Of a DNA stretch of 64,000 nucleotides, positions 19,486 through 27,114 are shown piece by piece; within the stretch, counting starts at the first letter, position 1; each line of letters starts with the position of its first letter. Both the position numbers and the translations under genes were made by a program. Under the pieces are notes generated by a model. The model did not search any database, had not been told where the DNA came from, and saw nothing but the letters and a program-made list of their open reading frames with translations. The stretch is from Paludibacteraceae bacterium (GTDB lineage: Bacteria; Bacteroidota; Bacteroidia; Bacteroidales; Paludibacteraceae), in NCBI GenBank assembly GCA_024401475.1, contig JAKSKZ010000012.1:22091-86090 (forward strand). The letters run 5' to 3'.

Positions 19486-19998
19486 ATGAGAAAAGAGAGT
19501 AGAGAAATGAGTGCCGAATGGGCCATGGGGGTTTTGATTAAAGCTCCGTATGTGACGGTCAGCATGACCGAAGAGGATGGAACCCCCTATGCCGTTCCGT
19601 TGTCGCTGGCAAGGGTGGGCGAAGTGTTCTATTTCCACTGTGCCTTAGAAGGTAAGAAGTTGGATATTCTGCGAAAGAATCCTCGTGTCTGCTTAAGTGC
19701 TGTCTCGAAGTGCAAACCGACCGTTGGACCGAAGGATGGAAGTTTCACGTTGGAGTTCAACTCCGCCATTGCCTTCGGTGTGGCGGAAATCGTTGAGGCT
19801 GAAGACGAGAAAATCGAAGCTTTGCGTGCCGTGTGTGAGCGCTTTTTGCCTCAACACATGGATGCTTTTGATACCTCGATTGCCAGAAGCCTTGCCCGTA
19901 CGGCGGTGGTTCGAATCCGTCTCACCGAGCCTCCTGTCGGGAAACGTAAGCAGTACGACAAGAACGGTGATGAGATGAAGTATGGTAGGATGGAATAA
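19486..19998 (+). CDS. Pyridoxamine 5'-phosphate oxidase family flavin-binding protein
   Basis: 170 aa. A split-barrel FMN-binding protein (WAMGVLIKAPYVTVSMTEEDGTPYAVPLSLARVGEVFYFHCALEGKKLDILRKNPRVC), the pattern of the NimA/PNPOx-like branch rather than true PdxH. Members of this branch include 5-nitroimidazole reductases and heme- or F420-binding proteins; the actual substrate is not visible. ATG at 19486 is preceded by an AAAGGAGGAAAG ribosome-binding site, unusually strong for Bacteroidota. It lies in the redox-flavoured plus-strand run. Confidence 0.85.
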   Translation: MRKESREMSAEWAMGVLIKAPYVTVSMTEEDGTPYAVPLSLARVGEVFYFHCALEGKKLDILRKNPRVCLSAVSKCKPTVGPKDGSFTLEFNSAIAFGVAEIVEAEDEKIEALRAVCERFLPQHMDAFDTSIARSLARTAVVRIRLTEPPVGKRKQYDKNGDEMKYGRME

Positions 19999-20088
19999 GA
20001 ATATGGAACAAATTTTTAAATGTTGGTGTATGCCAAATATTCTATGGATTAAGAAAGAAAATTAATGTGACCTTAAAATTGTAAAGCA

Positions 20089-20277
20089 ATGGAAAAGAAT
20101 TCAGTTGCTCCCTTGGTGAAAGGAGTTTGTCCTCACAACCAGAATATTGAGTGCCCATGTCCGAAGGATTGCCCTCGTCATGGGAAATGTTGCGAATGTG
20201 TTGCTCATCATCGCCAACATGGCAAAATGCCGAATTGTTTAAGAAATTTGTCGGAACAAAATGTTCAACCAAAATAA
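20089..20277 (+). CDS. Small Cys/His-rich protein (DUF6485-like)
   Basis: 62 aa with eight Cys and five His. The core pattern C-P-H then C-P-C-P-x2-C-P-R-H-G-x-C-C-x-C-x3-H-H matches what I recall of DUF6485 proteins, in which a CPC...CCxC block is followed by a YHR/HHR and a C-terminal Cys. No signal peptide. A metal site (Zn or Fe) is very likely; function unknown. It ends 10 bases before the flavin-reductase start, so the two are probably translated from one mRNA. Confidence 0.75.
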   Translation: MEKNSVAPLVKGVCPHNQNIECPCPKDCPRHGKCCECVAHHRQHGKMPNCLRNLSEQNVQPK

Positions 20278-20287
20278 CAAACGAAAT

Positions 20288-20851
20288 ATGAAATCATTTG
20301 CACCAAAACCGTGGGTGGCCCCACAACCCGTATTGATTATAGGTACATACAACAAAGAAGGAAAGGCGAACGCTATGAACGCAGCTTGGGGCGGACAGTG
20401 GGATATGCGCGAAATTGTCATCTCAATGGGTAGCCATGCCACGACAGACAACCTCAATGCCAATGGAGATTTCACGGTGGCTTTCGCTACGAAGAATACG
20501 ATGTTGGCTTCCGACTTCGTGGGCATCGTCAGTGCTAAGAATGATCCAAGCAAGATGGAAAAGACGGGTTGGACAGTTGCTAAAGCTGAAAAGGTGAATG
20601 CACCAGTCTTTACTGATTTTCCAATGACATTGGAGTGCCGCATCAAGCAAAAGATAGATGAAAGCGCGGAGGGTTATTACATTGTAGCTGAAATCGTTAA
20701 CATCCTTGTTGACGAGAACTATTTGGCTGCTGATGGACAGCCCGATATCGAGAAAATGGAGTTGATTACCTTTGATCCTGTTCATCATGGCTATATCCAA
20801 TTGGGTAAGAAGGTGGGACAAGCATTTTCTGACGGTAAGCAATTAAAATAA
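20288..20851 (+). CDS. Flavin reductase-like FMN-binding protein
   Basis: 187 aa from the ATG at 20288 (MKSFAPKPWVAPQPVLIIGTYNKEGKAN); the longer in-frame ORF begins inside the previous gene. The flavin reductase-like split barrel is clear: IGTYNKEGKANAMNAAWGGQWD, FTVAFATKNTMLASDFVGIVSAKND and HHGYIQLGKKVGQAFSDGK. Such proteins bind FMN and serve as reductases or as electron-transfer flavoproteins. Coupled to the small Cys-rich gene before it and to the LysE exporter 3 bases after it. Confidence 0.9.
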   Translation: MKSFAPKPWVAPQPVLIIGTYNKEGKANAMNAAWGGQWDMREIVISMGSHATTDNLNANGDFTVAFATKNTMLASDFVGIVSAKNDPSKMEKTGWTVAKAEKVNAPVFTDFPMTLECRIKQKIDESAEGYYIVAEIVNILVDENYLAADGQPDIEKMELITFDPVHHGYIQLGKKVGQAFSDGKQLK

Positions 20852-20854
20852 GCA

Positions 20855-21439
20855 ATGCCTTATTCTCTATTGCCATCTTTGCTCCTGCAGATACTGATTG
20901 TAGGTTATACCCCAGGTCCAGCTAATATCTATTCGTTGGCAATGTCTCTTCGCTACGGGCGGAGAACTGCTTTGATCATGTGGTTGGGCCTGCTCGTGGG
21001 GTTTTCTGTGTCAGTCTCGGTGGTTTCCATTCTTACCCATTATCTTGGAATGGCTTTTGGCGAATATGTTGTTTACTTGAAATATTTAGGTGCCGCCTAT
21101 ATTCTTTTTTTAGCCTACCGGATATGGAATAGTTCGGGAATGCAGGAAGGGCGTACGGGTGATTGCACTTTTGTGAGCGGAATGATGGTGCAGTTGACCA
21201 ATGCCAAGATGATGCTTTTCGACTTGACTGCATTTAGTACGTTTGTTTTGCCCTATTCAAATCGGTTGGTAGATTTGTTTGAAGTGGCTGCATGGCTTTT
21301 GATTGCAGGACCAGGTGCCAATTTGGTTTGGTTGTTGTTAGGAAGCTTTCTTCGGAAATTCTTCATTCAGTACAAGCGTCAGGTAGATATAATCTCTGTT
21401 GTGGCTTTGGTGCTGTGTGCATTGTATATTGCTTTTTGA
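20855..21439 (+). CDS. LysE-family amino acid/metabolite exporter
   Basis: 194 aa, about six membrane segments. The LIVGYTPGPANIYSLAMSLRYGRR start is the LysE/RhtB signature (PGPxN loop). These proteins export amino acids such as lysine, homoserine or threonine, and some export other solutes. Substrate unknown. It begins 3 bases after the flavin reductase-like gene. Confidence 0.85.
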   Translation: MPYSLLPSLLLQILIVGYTPGPANIYSLAMSLRYGRRTALIMWLGLLVGFSVSVSVVSILTHYLGMAFGEYVVYLKYLGAAYILFLAYRIWNSSGMQEGRTGDCTFVSGMMVQLTNAKMMLFDLTAFSTFVLPYSNRLVDLFEVAAWLLIAGPGANLVWLLLGSFLRKFFIQYKRQVDIISVVALVLCALYIAF

Positions 21440-21545
21440 AGAGGGTAAAGAACTACTCAACGCAGGCTTGGACTTTTTGTCGGATTGTGACAAATTATTG
21501 AAATTGAGATGAATATAACAAAATGTAAAACATCGTAAAAAAATC

Positions 21546-21746
21546 ATGGCAACACCACCTGCAATAGAATCAACAACCCGAGAACAACGGAGAGCTTTCG
21601 TTCGGGAGTCATGGAAATGTATGCATAATTGTGAGTTGTGCGGAAAGTGCCATATCTTGAAGGGAAGGGATGCAGAGACCTTATATGCCGATTATATAGA
21701 AGGCCGTCGTTCATATCTGGATGTGACGTTGGAAATACGAAAATGA
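21546..21746 (+). CDS. Small Cys-rich protein, unknown function
   Basis: 66 aa. A central W-K-C-x3-C-x2-C-x2-C motif (WKCMHNCELCGKC) is followed by HILKGRDAETLYADYIEGRRSYLDV, a helical charged segment. The four closely spaced Cys suggest a metal centre. The arrangement resembles short conserved proteins of anaerobes but I cannot name the family. No signal peptide. It sits alone, 106 bases after the LysE gene and 95 bases before the HD gene, in the redox run. Confidence 0.65.
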   Translation: MATPPAIESTTREQRRAFVRESWKCMHNCELCGKCHILKGRDAETLYADYIEGRRSYLDVTLEIRK

Positions 21747-21841
21747 AAGTTTGCTTGAAAAAAATGCTTTAAAGTTTGCATGGAATCGTCGTTGGTACGA
21801 ACTTTGCATTATGATTATGAATCGAATTATTGGTTGCAATT

Positions 21842-22348
21842 ATGGATGTTAAATTAGCCCAATTGATGCGGGCCATGATAAGATATGACGAAGGGGACGT
21901 CCCACGCATTCAGCATTTTGTCAAAGTTCATGATTTCGCTGTTACTATTGCGATGGCAGAGGAAGTTGACTCAGATACGCTATATGTTCTTGAGGCAGCC
22001 TCTATATTGCATGATATAGGCATTCATCCAGCTGAGGCAAAATATGGTTCAAGTCATGGGAAATATCAGGAGGAGTTAGGTCCTGCAGAAGCTCGCAAAG
22101 TATTGGCTGAAGTGGGCGGATTTACAGAGCCTCAGATAGAACGTGTATGCTGGCTCATAGCTCATCATCATACGTTCAGTGATGTGAAAACGATTGACCA
22201 TCGTATTTTATTGGAGGCCGATTTTTTGGTCAATTCGTATGAAGATAATATATCTATGGATGGCATCATTACGTTTAGAAATAATGTGTTCCGTTCTGCG
22301 TCTGCCATTCAGATGTTGAACGATATGTGGGAAATTAAGCAAAGTTAA
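21842..22348 (+). CDS. HD-domain phosphohydrolase
   Basis: 168 aa from the ATG at 21842 (MDVKLAQLMRAMIRYDEGD); the longer ORF would need a TTG. HD-domain metal ligands are visible: His in VKVHDFAV, the HD pair in ASILHDIGIH, and the distal AHHH and LLEADFLVN Asp. Family members hydrolyse nucleotides, ppGpp or similar phosphoesters; the small size matches COG1418/uncharacterised HD proteins. It begins a pair with the rhodanese-MBL fusion 10 bases downstream. Confidence 0.85.
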   Translation: MDVKLAQLMRAMIRYDEGDVPRIQHFVKVHDFAVTIAMAEEVDSDTLYVLEAASILHDIGIHPAEAKYGSSHGKYQEELGPAEARKVLAEVGGFTEPQIERVCWLIAHHHTFSDVKTIDHRILLEADFLVNSYEDNISMDGIITFRNNVFRSASAIQMLNDMWEIKQS

Positions 22349-22358
22349 AGTATAAATC

Positions 22359-23417
22359 ATGAAAACATTGACGGTTGGCATTATGTCATTGCTGTGCTGC
22401 TTCTTTAGCTGTATGGCAGAAACAAGAGGGTTCTTTAGTTTTAATGTAGAGACATTTGAAAAACACATAGCAGATGATCAGGTGGTTTGTGTAGATGTCC
22501 GTACGGCAGAGGAGTATGCGCAAGGGCACATTGCGGATGCAATCAATATGGATGTCCGTAATCCTGAGTTTTTGAAGAAGGCGATGGCAGTATTGCCTAA
22601 AGATAAAACGGTGGCTGTGTATTGTCGCAGTGGCAAACGAAGCAAAATGGCGGCTGAATTGCTTGTCAATGGTGGTTACAGGGTGATTGAATTGAATGCA
22701 GGTTTCTTGGGTTGGACGAAAGAAGGAAAAGCCTCAACCAAAGAGGAGGTGGATTTCTTCACGACCAATAATGGTACGTTTGTCTATATGTATTGCATCA
22801 AGCATGGAAGCGTGAAGATGAAGATTGGAAACAAGTGGTTGTATGTTGATCCTGTTACCAATGCAGTTCCTCCTGTCACTGATTATTCTACGATGCCAAA
22901 GGCAGACGTGATTCTTCTTACTCATGAACATTTCGACCATCTTGATTCCGTGGCTATTCGTCAGTTGTCGAAGAGCGAAACTCAGCTCGTTGTAAATCCT
23001 CGTTGTGGAGAACTTCTTGGTGGTGCAGGAACTGTGATGAAAAACGGCGATTCAAAGAGTGTCGGCAACAAGTGGAAGCTTGAAGCAGTGCCTGCTTACA
23101 ACACTTCGGCAGAGAAGCAACAGTTCCATCCAAAAGGACGTGATAATGGATACGTTCTTACGGTAAATGGATTGCGTATCTATATTGCGGGCGATACGGA
23201 AGACATTCCAGAAATGTCGGAGTTGAAAGACGTTGACGTGGCGTTTTTGCCATGTAACCTTCCTTTTACAATGACTCCGGAACAATTGTCGAATGCCGCA
23301 AAAACTATTCAACCTAAGGTGCTGTTCCCATATCATTATGGGAAGACAGATATTCAACAAGTGGTGAAATTGTTGGAAGGTAGCAATATCGAGGTTCGCA
23401 TAAGACAATATCAATAA
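22359..23417 (+). CDS. Secreted rhodanese / metallo-beta-lactamase-fold fusion
   Basis: 352 aa. A signal sequence (1-20, with a CCFFSC stretch that could allow lipidation at C18) precedes an intact rhodanese domain (about 27-122) with active-site loop VYCRSGKRS, catalytic Cys89. After a short linker comes an UlaG-like MBL-fold hydrolase (about 136-352) with THEHFDHLD metal ligands (188-196), a downstream GDTED Asp, and FPYHYGKTD as the last His loop. Rhodaneses move sulfane sulfur; MBL partners in cytosolic fusions are persulfide dioxygenases (ETHE1-like), but this MBL is of the L-ascorbate-6-P lactonase type and is outside the cytosol. Function unknown. A terminator follows. Confidence 0.87.
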   Translation: MKTLTVGIMSLLCCFFSCMAETRGFFSFNVETFEKHIADDQVVCVDVRTAEEYAQGHIADAINMDVRNPEFLKKAMAVLPKDKTVAVYCRSGKRSKMAAELLVNGGYRVIELNAGFLGWTKEGKASTKEEVDFFTTNNGTFVYMYCIKHGSVKMKIGNKWLYVDPVTNAVPPVTDYSTMPKADVILLTHEHFDHLDSVAIRQLSKSETQLVVNPRCGELLGGAGTVMKNGDSKSVGNKWKLEAVPAYNTSAEKQQFHPKGRDNGYVLTVNGLRIYIAGDTEDIPEMSELKDVDVAFLPCNLPFTMTPEQLSNAAKTIQPKVLFPYHYGKTDIQQVVKLLEGSNIEVRIRQYQ

Positions 23418-23442
23418 GCGATTGGGTTTAGAGTTATAAAAG

Positions 23443-23478
23443 TAACGCACGGAAATGAATGGTCGTTTCCGTGCGTTA
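23443..23478 (+). terminator. Terminator after the rhodanese-MBL gene
   Basis: Perfect 13-bp stem (23443-23455 with 23466-23478), 10-base loop, then TTTGTTTG; 26 bases past the stop. Confidence 0.85.
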
Positions 23479-23629
23479 TTTGTTTGTGAAGTGGGGTGAC
23501 CTTAGTAGTTGAGGTCGAATGCCCATAAGGGGATTACATTTAGGAATCCAGTTTCGATATCGTTTTGACCACAAAAGCGTTTTCTAAGGTGTGGTTTGAA
23601 AAGTATAAATCGTCAGAAATGACCTCTGT

Positions 23630-24787
23630 TTATTCTCCCAAAATGATTCGGCAGACGACAGGGTAGTGGTCAGAATGGGTGACGGTGTCTATCTTATACT
23701 CGCAAGATTTTAACTCTTTGCTATAAAGAATGTGGTCGATTCGGAAAGGGAACATTCGTTCGCTGAATGTATATCCATAGCCACAACCATTTTCGGCAAA
23801 GGCACTGCTTAGTTTTTGTCCCTTGATAGTGCTATAGGAGTAGGAAACGGGCACGTCGTTGAAATCTCCACAAAGGATGATGGGGTCTTTGCTGTTTTCG
23901 ACAATTCTCGATACCTCTTCTGCTTGTTTTGCACGGAGTTGATAGGAGGCACTAAGTTTTTTAGAGAGTTGCTCTGCCGCATTCTTGGCGGTCTCGTTGT
24001 CGCGCTTCTCCTTCAGTTGCTTTATCAACTCTTTGTCGTTCTCCGTTATCTTGTTGGACTCTAAGTGGCAGTTGATGACGTTGATAGTTTGTCCGTCAAC
24101 GGATATCTCAGTTAAGATGGAGGAGTTGTGCTTGCTCTCGTACTCGATCTTCCTGCGTGAAATGATTGGGTATTTGGAATAGGTGGCGACTCCAAACGTA
24201 CGGCCGGAATTGACCTCTCCGATGTCGGTGTGGCAGTAAGGGTATAAATCACTTAGCGTTTCGGCAATCTCCGATTCTTTCAAATACTCCTTTTTCTTGC
24301 TGAATCCATATTCTTGAATGCAAAGGATGTCAGCCCCCGAATCTTTTAGATAGCCAAGAACAGAATTGTGAGATTTCTTTTTGTAGAAATCGAATAGGTG
24401 AACGTTATAACTCAAGACTTTGATAGACTTTGAATCGCTCTCCTTTTTAGAAAAATTGATGGGAAAGGTCTCTTTTACGCTGTCGTAACAGACGAATATT
24501 GATATCAAAGAAAAGAGTAGGTACCAGTTCCTGCGTATTATCCACCAAAAAAGGAATGCAAAGTTGATGATGGTGATTAGAGGAAAGGCAAGCCCCAAGT
24601 AAGAAGGGAGCACAAAACTCTCTGGGCTGATGACTCTTGCGGAATCTGCCAGCATGAAAACTGCGATTACCAAAAAATTGGCCAATAACGTGGTCTGGGT
24701 AAGCAGTCGGGAAAGCAAGGAAGGTTTTTTATTTCCTTCTGCTTGCTGTGAAGAGTTGGTCTCGTTCTTCTTTCGAAAGAGAGTCAT
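23630..24787 (-). CDS. Endonuclease/exonuclease/phosphatase family membrane protein
   Basis: 385 aa. After a basic start there are about three membrane segments (33-115), then an EEP domain (about 125-385) on the far side of the membrane. Active-site blocks are present: LSYNVHLFD, ILCIQEYGF (metal Glu), INCHLESN, ILCGDFNDVP and HSDHYPVVCRI (final Asp-His). The EEP fold cleaves phosphodiester or phosphomonoester bonds in nucleic acids, inositol phosphates or sphingolipids; the substrate is not visible. Its start overlaps the end of the upstream rhomboid gene by 59 bases, so translation is probably coupled. Confidence 0.88.
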   Translation of the reverse strand: MTLFRKKNETNSSQQAEGNKKPSLLSRLLTQTTLLANFLVIAVFMLADSARVISPESFVLPSYLGLAFPLITIINFAFLFWWIIRRNWYLLFSLISIFVCYDSVKETFPINFSKKESDSKSIKVLSYNVHLFDFYKKKSHNSVLGYLKDSGADILCIQEYGFSKKKEYLKESEIAETLSDLYPYCHTDIGEVNSGRTFGVATYSKYPIISRRKIEYESKHNSSILTEISVDGQTINVINCHLESNKITENDKELIKQLKEKRDNETAKNAAEQLSKKLSASYQLRAKQAEEVSRIVENSKDPIILCGDFNDVPVSYSYSTIKGQKLSSAFAENGCGYGYTFSERMFPFRIDHILYSKELKSCEYKIDTVTHSDHYPVVCRIILGE

Positions 24788-25607
24788 ATCCGCTTTTCTT
24801 TATTTTGTCCAATATGAGGTCTATTTGCTCCGATTGTTGGCGCTTCTCGTAATTGTATTCTTGGTCGGTCATCGGCCTTCTGTAAGATACATTCATCTTA
24901 CTGGCGGGTTTCCGATTGAAGAGGTTGACTATTTTGTCTATGCCTTTGTTGATCCAAGAAGTGACGTTTGTCCCTTTGCGAAGGAGGTGGATGTAAAGGA
25001 ATCCGCCCAATGCTCCGCCCAAATGGCTGATGTTGCCTCCTGCATTTTCGGAAGAGACGTTGAGCACGCTGATTAAAATGGCAAAGGCTGCCAGCCATTT
25101 TAGACGTACGTCGCCGATGAGGGCGAGACGGATGGATTGCTCTGGATTCGTGCAGGCACATGCGACGATGATAGCCATGATGGCGGCAGAGGCTCCGCAC
25201 AAACTACCATGGGTGTTGTTGAATAGTGGAAATACGGAGTATGAGCAGAAATAGAGGATTCCGCCCAGCAATCCACCAAAAATGTATAATCCTACTAAAT
25301 CTCTTTGTGAATAGTATTCCAAAAATATCTTTCCAAACCAATATAGAGTCAGTATGTTGAATATCAAGTGGATAAAATTGAAGTGTAGGAACATGTAAGT
25401 GATGGGCGTCCAAGGGTGAGTGAGTACGGCCTTCAATTCGCTGGAGAGTGCCAACGAATCGTGAAGCCATCCCATGCTGACGTTGAAAAGCATCAATATG
25501 GCACTTGTCAATCCTACTACCAAAAATACTCCTAAGTTGATGTATATGAGTTTGGTAAGTGTGTTCCCGCTTTTGAAAGAACTTATTATTTCCTCTTTAA
25601 ATCCCAT
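24729..25607 (-). CDS. Rhomboid intramembrane serine protease (first of two)
   Basis: 292 aa with six or so membrane segments and a cytosolic C-terminal extension of about 80 residues. The catalytic Ser sits in LCGASAAIM (GxSx with Ala instead of the common Gly after Ser) and the catalytic His in ISHLGGALGGF. The LHFNFIHLIFNI segment is the typical TM2 His-Asn region. It cleaves membrane proteins within the bilayer. Its 3' end overlaps the EEP gene by 59 bases; the second rhomboid ends 13 bases upstream. Confidence 0.9.
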   Translation of the reverse strand: MGFKEEIISSFKSGNTLTKLIYINLGVFLVVGLTSAILMLFNVSMGWLHDSLALSSELKAVLTHPWTPITYMFLHFNFIHLIFNILTLYWFGKIFLEYYSQRDLVGLYIFGGLLGGILYFCSYSVFPLFNNTHGSLCGASAAIMAIIVACACTNPEQSIRLALIGDVRLKWLAAFAILISVLNVSSENAGGNISHLGGALGGFLYIHLLRKGTNVTSWINKGIDKIVNLFNRKPASKMNVSYRRPMTDQEYNYEKRQQSEQIDLILDKIKKSGYDSLSKEERDQLFTASRRK

Positions 25608-25620
25608 GTTTTGAATAGTT

Positions 25621-26364
25621 TTAATTGGAGCGATGAGTAAATCTCCAAAGAAGAATAATTAGGAATCCAGTTATCATACCACCCACATGCGCAAAATGAG
25701 CAATCGTGTCGCCTTCTATGGAATGAACTCCTAATCCGAGGTCCAGGAAGAAGAATATGATCACCATGTATTTTGCCTTGATGGGGAATGGAATGAACAT
25801 AAAATAGGTGTTGACGTTAGGATACGTCATGGCCGTGGCTGCGAATACGCCCATCAGGGAACCCGATGCACCGACTGCCGCAAGTCGGCGACAAAAAATT
25901 TGGTCTTTAATCTCGAAGAATTGGGTAGGAGTGTATTGCGTTCCGTCTGAGAAGGAGACGCTTTGTCCTGTTTGTCCTACAAGTTCCGAAAGGCGGTTGA
26001 ACTCTTGAGTAATGGGGTCGAAGCACCATGCTGCTTCTTCTGTCAAACCTGCCGCTATTCCACAGAGAATGTAGAAGATGAAGAACTTGGATCCTCCCCA
26101 TTTATATTCGATTGCAGGACCAAAAGAGTAGAGCATGAACATATTGAAAAATATGTGCATGATGCCGCCATGCAAAAATTGGTAACTAATGAGTTGAAAA
26201 GGGTAGAAGTTGGAGGCTTCCCAATAGTGGAGAGCCAAGTAATTGTCCACGTCAAACCCGAGAATGTTCTCTGGCGTCATTCTGAGTAGCATAAACAGGA
26301 CGTTTATGATAATCAAGTGCTTGACTACGGGCGTAATGGTTGAGGTGCTATATTGAAACGACAT
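25621..26364 (-). CDS. Rhomboid intramembrane serine protease (second of two)
   Basis: 247 aa from the ATG at 26364 (MSFQYSTSTITPVVKHL), preferred over the upstream Met at 26409 because the added residues are polar and overlap the 5' leader. Catalytic Ser in AVGASGSLMGV (GxSG) and His in FAHVGGMITGF; LHGGIMHIFFNMF is the oxyanion His-Asn region. A long loop with polar residues lies between TM helices (about 115-155). Tandem rhomboids upstream of an EEP gene are a recurrent Bacteroidales arrangement as I recall it; a shared role in membrane protein turnover is possible. Confidence 0.9.
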   Translation of the reverse strand: MSFQYSTSTITPVVKHLIIINVLFMLLRMTPENILGFDVDNYLALHYWEASNFYPFQLISYQFLHGGIMHIFFNMFMLYSFGPAIEYKWGGSKFFIFYILCGIAAGLTEEAAWCFDPITQEFNRLSELVGQTGQSVSFSDGTQYTPTQFFEIKDQIFCRRLAAVGASGSLMGVFAATAMTYPNVNTYFMFIPFPIKAKYMVIIFFFLDLGLGVHSIEGDTIAHFAHVGGMITGFLIILLWRFTHRSN

Positions 26365-26417
26365 TTTTACTTTGTTTTGAGTGGTTGTTTCAGTCTTCCA
26401 AATATTCAATTTCGATG

Positions 26418-26425
26418 CAAATTTA
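26418..26425 (-). promoter_or_regulatory. Promoter -7 box of the rhomboid unit
   Basis: TAAATTTG on the minus strand, 54 bases before the chosen ATG; supports the downstream start. Confidence 0.5.
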
Positions 26426-26510
26426 ATGCAAAAAACGAATCTTTTGTGTTTATAAACATAAAAGAAGAATAAAAGAACTTTCTTCTATGCTAAAAAAGTG
26501 AAGATTATTC

Positions 26511-26540
26511 TTGGAAGTAATTAATTATCAACTATATTTG
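26511..26540 (+). promoter_or_regulatory. Promoter of the HU gene
   Basis: -7 box TATATTTG at 26533-26540 and a -33 TTG at 26511-26513, 19 bases apart, the Bacteroides sigma-ABfr layout. The leader is about 65 bases. Confidence 0.6.
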
Positions 26541-26610
26541 TATCGGAATATACGACCTAAATCGGTATTGCCTAATGTTTTTGAATTTTTTTAATTTAAA
26601 TATTGTTAGT

Positions 26611-26883
26611 ATGAACAAAGCAGAGCTTATTAATGCCATTGCAGAAGAATCTGGATTGAGCAAAGTAGATAGCAAGAAGGCATTGGATGCGTTTATTAAA
26701 GCCACAACCGCAGCATTGAAGGGTGGCGACAAAATCAGTTTGGTAGGATTTGGTTCTTTCGCAGTTTCTGAAAGGGGCGAGCGTCAGGGTATCAATCCGG
26801 CAACTAAACAACCTATTACGATTGCAGCAAAGAAGACAGTGAAATTCAAGGCTGGTGCAGAATTGAATGACGAAATAAATTAA
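26611..26883 (+). CDS. HU-family DNA-binding protein
   Basis: 90 aa from the ATG at 26611 (MNKAELINAIAEESGLSK). A histone-like dimer that bends and compacts DNA. Helical N-terminus, then the beta-arm with GFGSFAVSERGERQGINPATKQPI, which carries the Pro that intercalates into DNA; tail KKTVKFKAGAELNDEIN. Single gene with its own promoter and a UUCG-loop terminator. Confidence 0.95.
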   Translation: MNKAELINAIAEESGLSKVDSKKALDAFIKATTAALKGGDKISLVGFGSFAVSERGERQGINPATKQPITIAAKKTVKFKAGAELNDEIN

Positions 26884-26913
26884 AATTTTGATTTTTTTTC
26901 TACGTAAAGGGAT

Positions 26914-26937
26914 GAGAGGGGACTTCGGTCTTCTCTC
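26914..26937 (+). terminator. UUCG-loop terminator of HU
   Basis: 10-bp stem with two G-U pairs closed by a TTCG tetraloop, followed by TTTTTTTT; 30 bases past the HU stop. Confidence 0.85.
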
Positions 26938-26965
26938 TTTTTTTTGTTCTTCAAGTGGAGTGCAT

Positions 26966-26989
26966 GGGCGGACATCTCGTGTGTCTGCC
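26966..26989 (+). repeat. Second REP-like hairpin element
   Basis: GGGCGGACA and TGTCTGCC can pair around a CTCGTG centre, resembling the element at 19375 in inverted sense. It lies between the HU terminator and the cstA promoter. Confidence 0.3.
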
Positions 26990-27060
26990 GTTTTTGAAGC
27001 ATACGAACATATTCAAAGAAAAAATCTCCCCATCTCCGACAACCCTATTCTTAAACTTTG

Positions 27061-27068
27061 TACCTTTG
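27061..27068 (+). promoter_or_regulatory. Promoter -7 box of cstA
   Basis: TACCTTTG, 47 bases before the ATG; fits TAnnTTTG. Confidence 0.5.
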
Positions 27069-27114
27069 TAAGTTTGAAGTTCTTAAGAAGAAAATAAAAT
27101 AAAGAAATAGAGAG

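Noticed and set aside
19909..19918. GTTCGAATCC, like a tRNA T-loop
   Set aside because: It lies inside the PNPOx-family coding frame (VVRIRL) and no cloverleaf with acceptor, D and anticodon arms can be made around it.
18368..23417. Single operon covering the entire redox run
   Set aside because: Gaps of about 90-110 bases (19378-19486, 19998-20089, 21439-21546, 21746-21842) and a lack of mapped ends allow several units; only the tightly spaced groups are safe.
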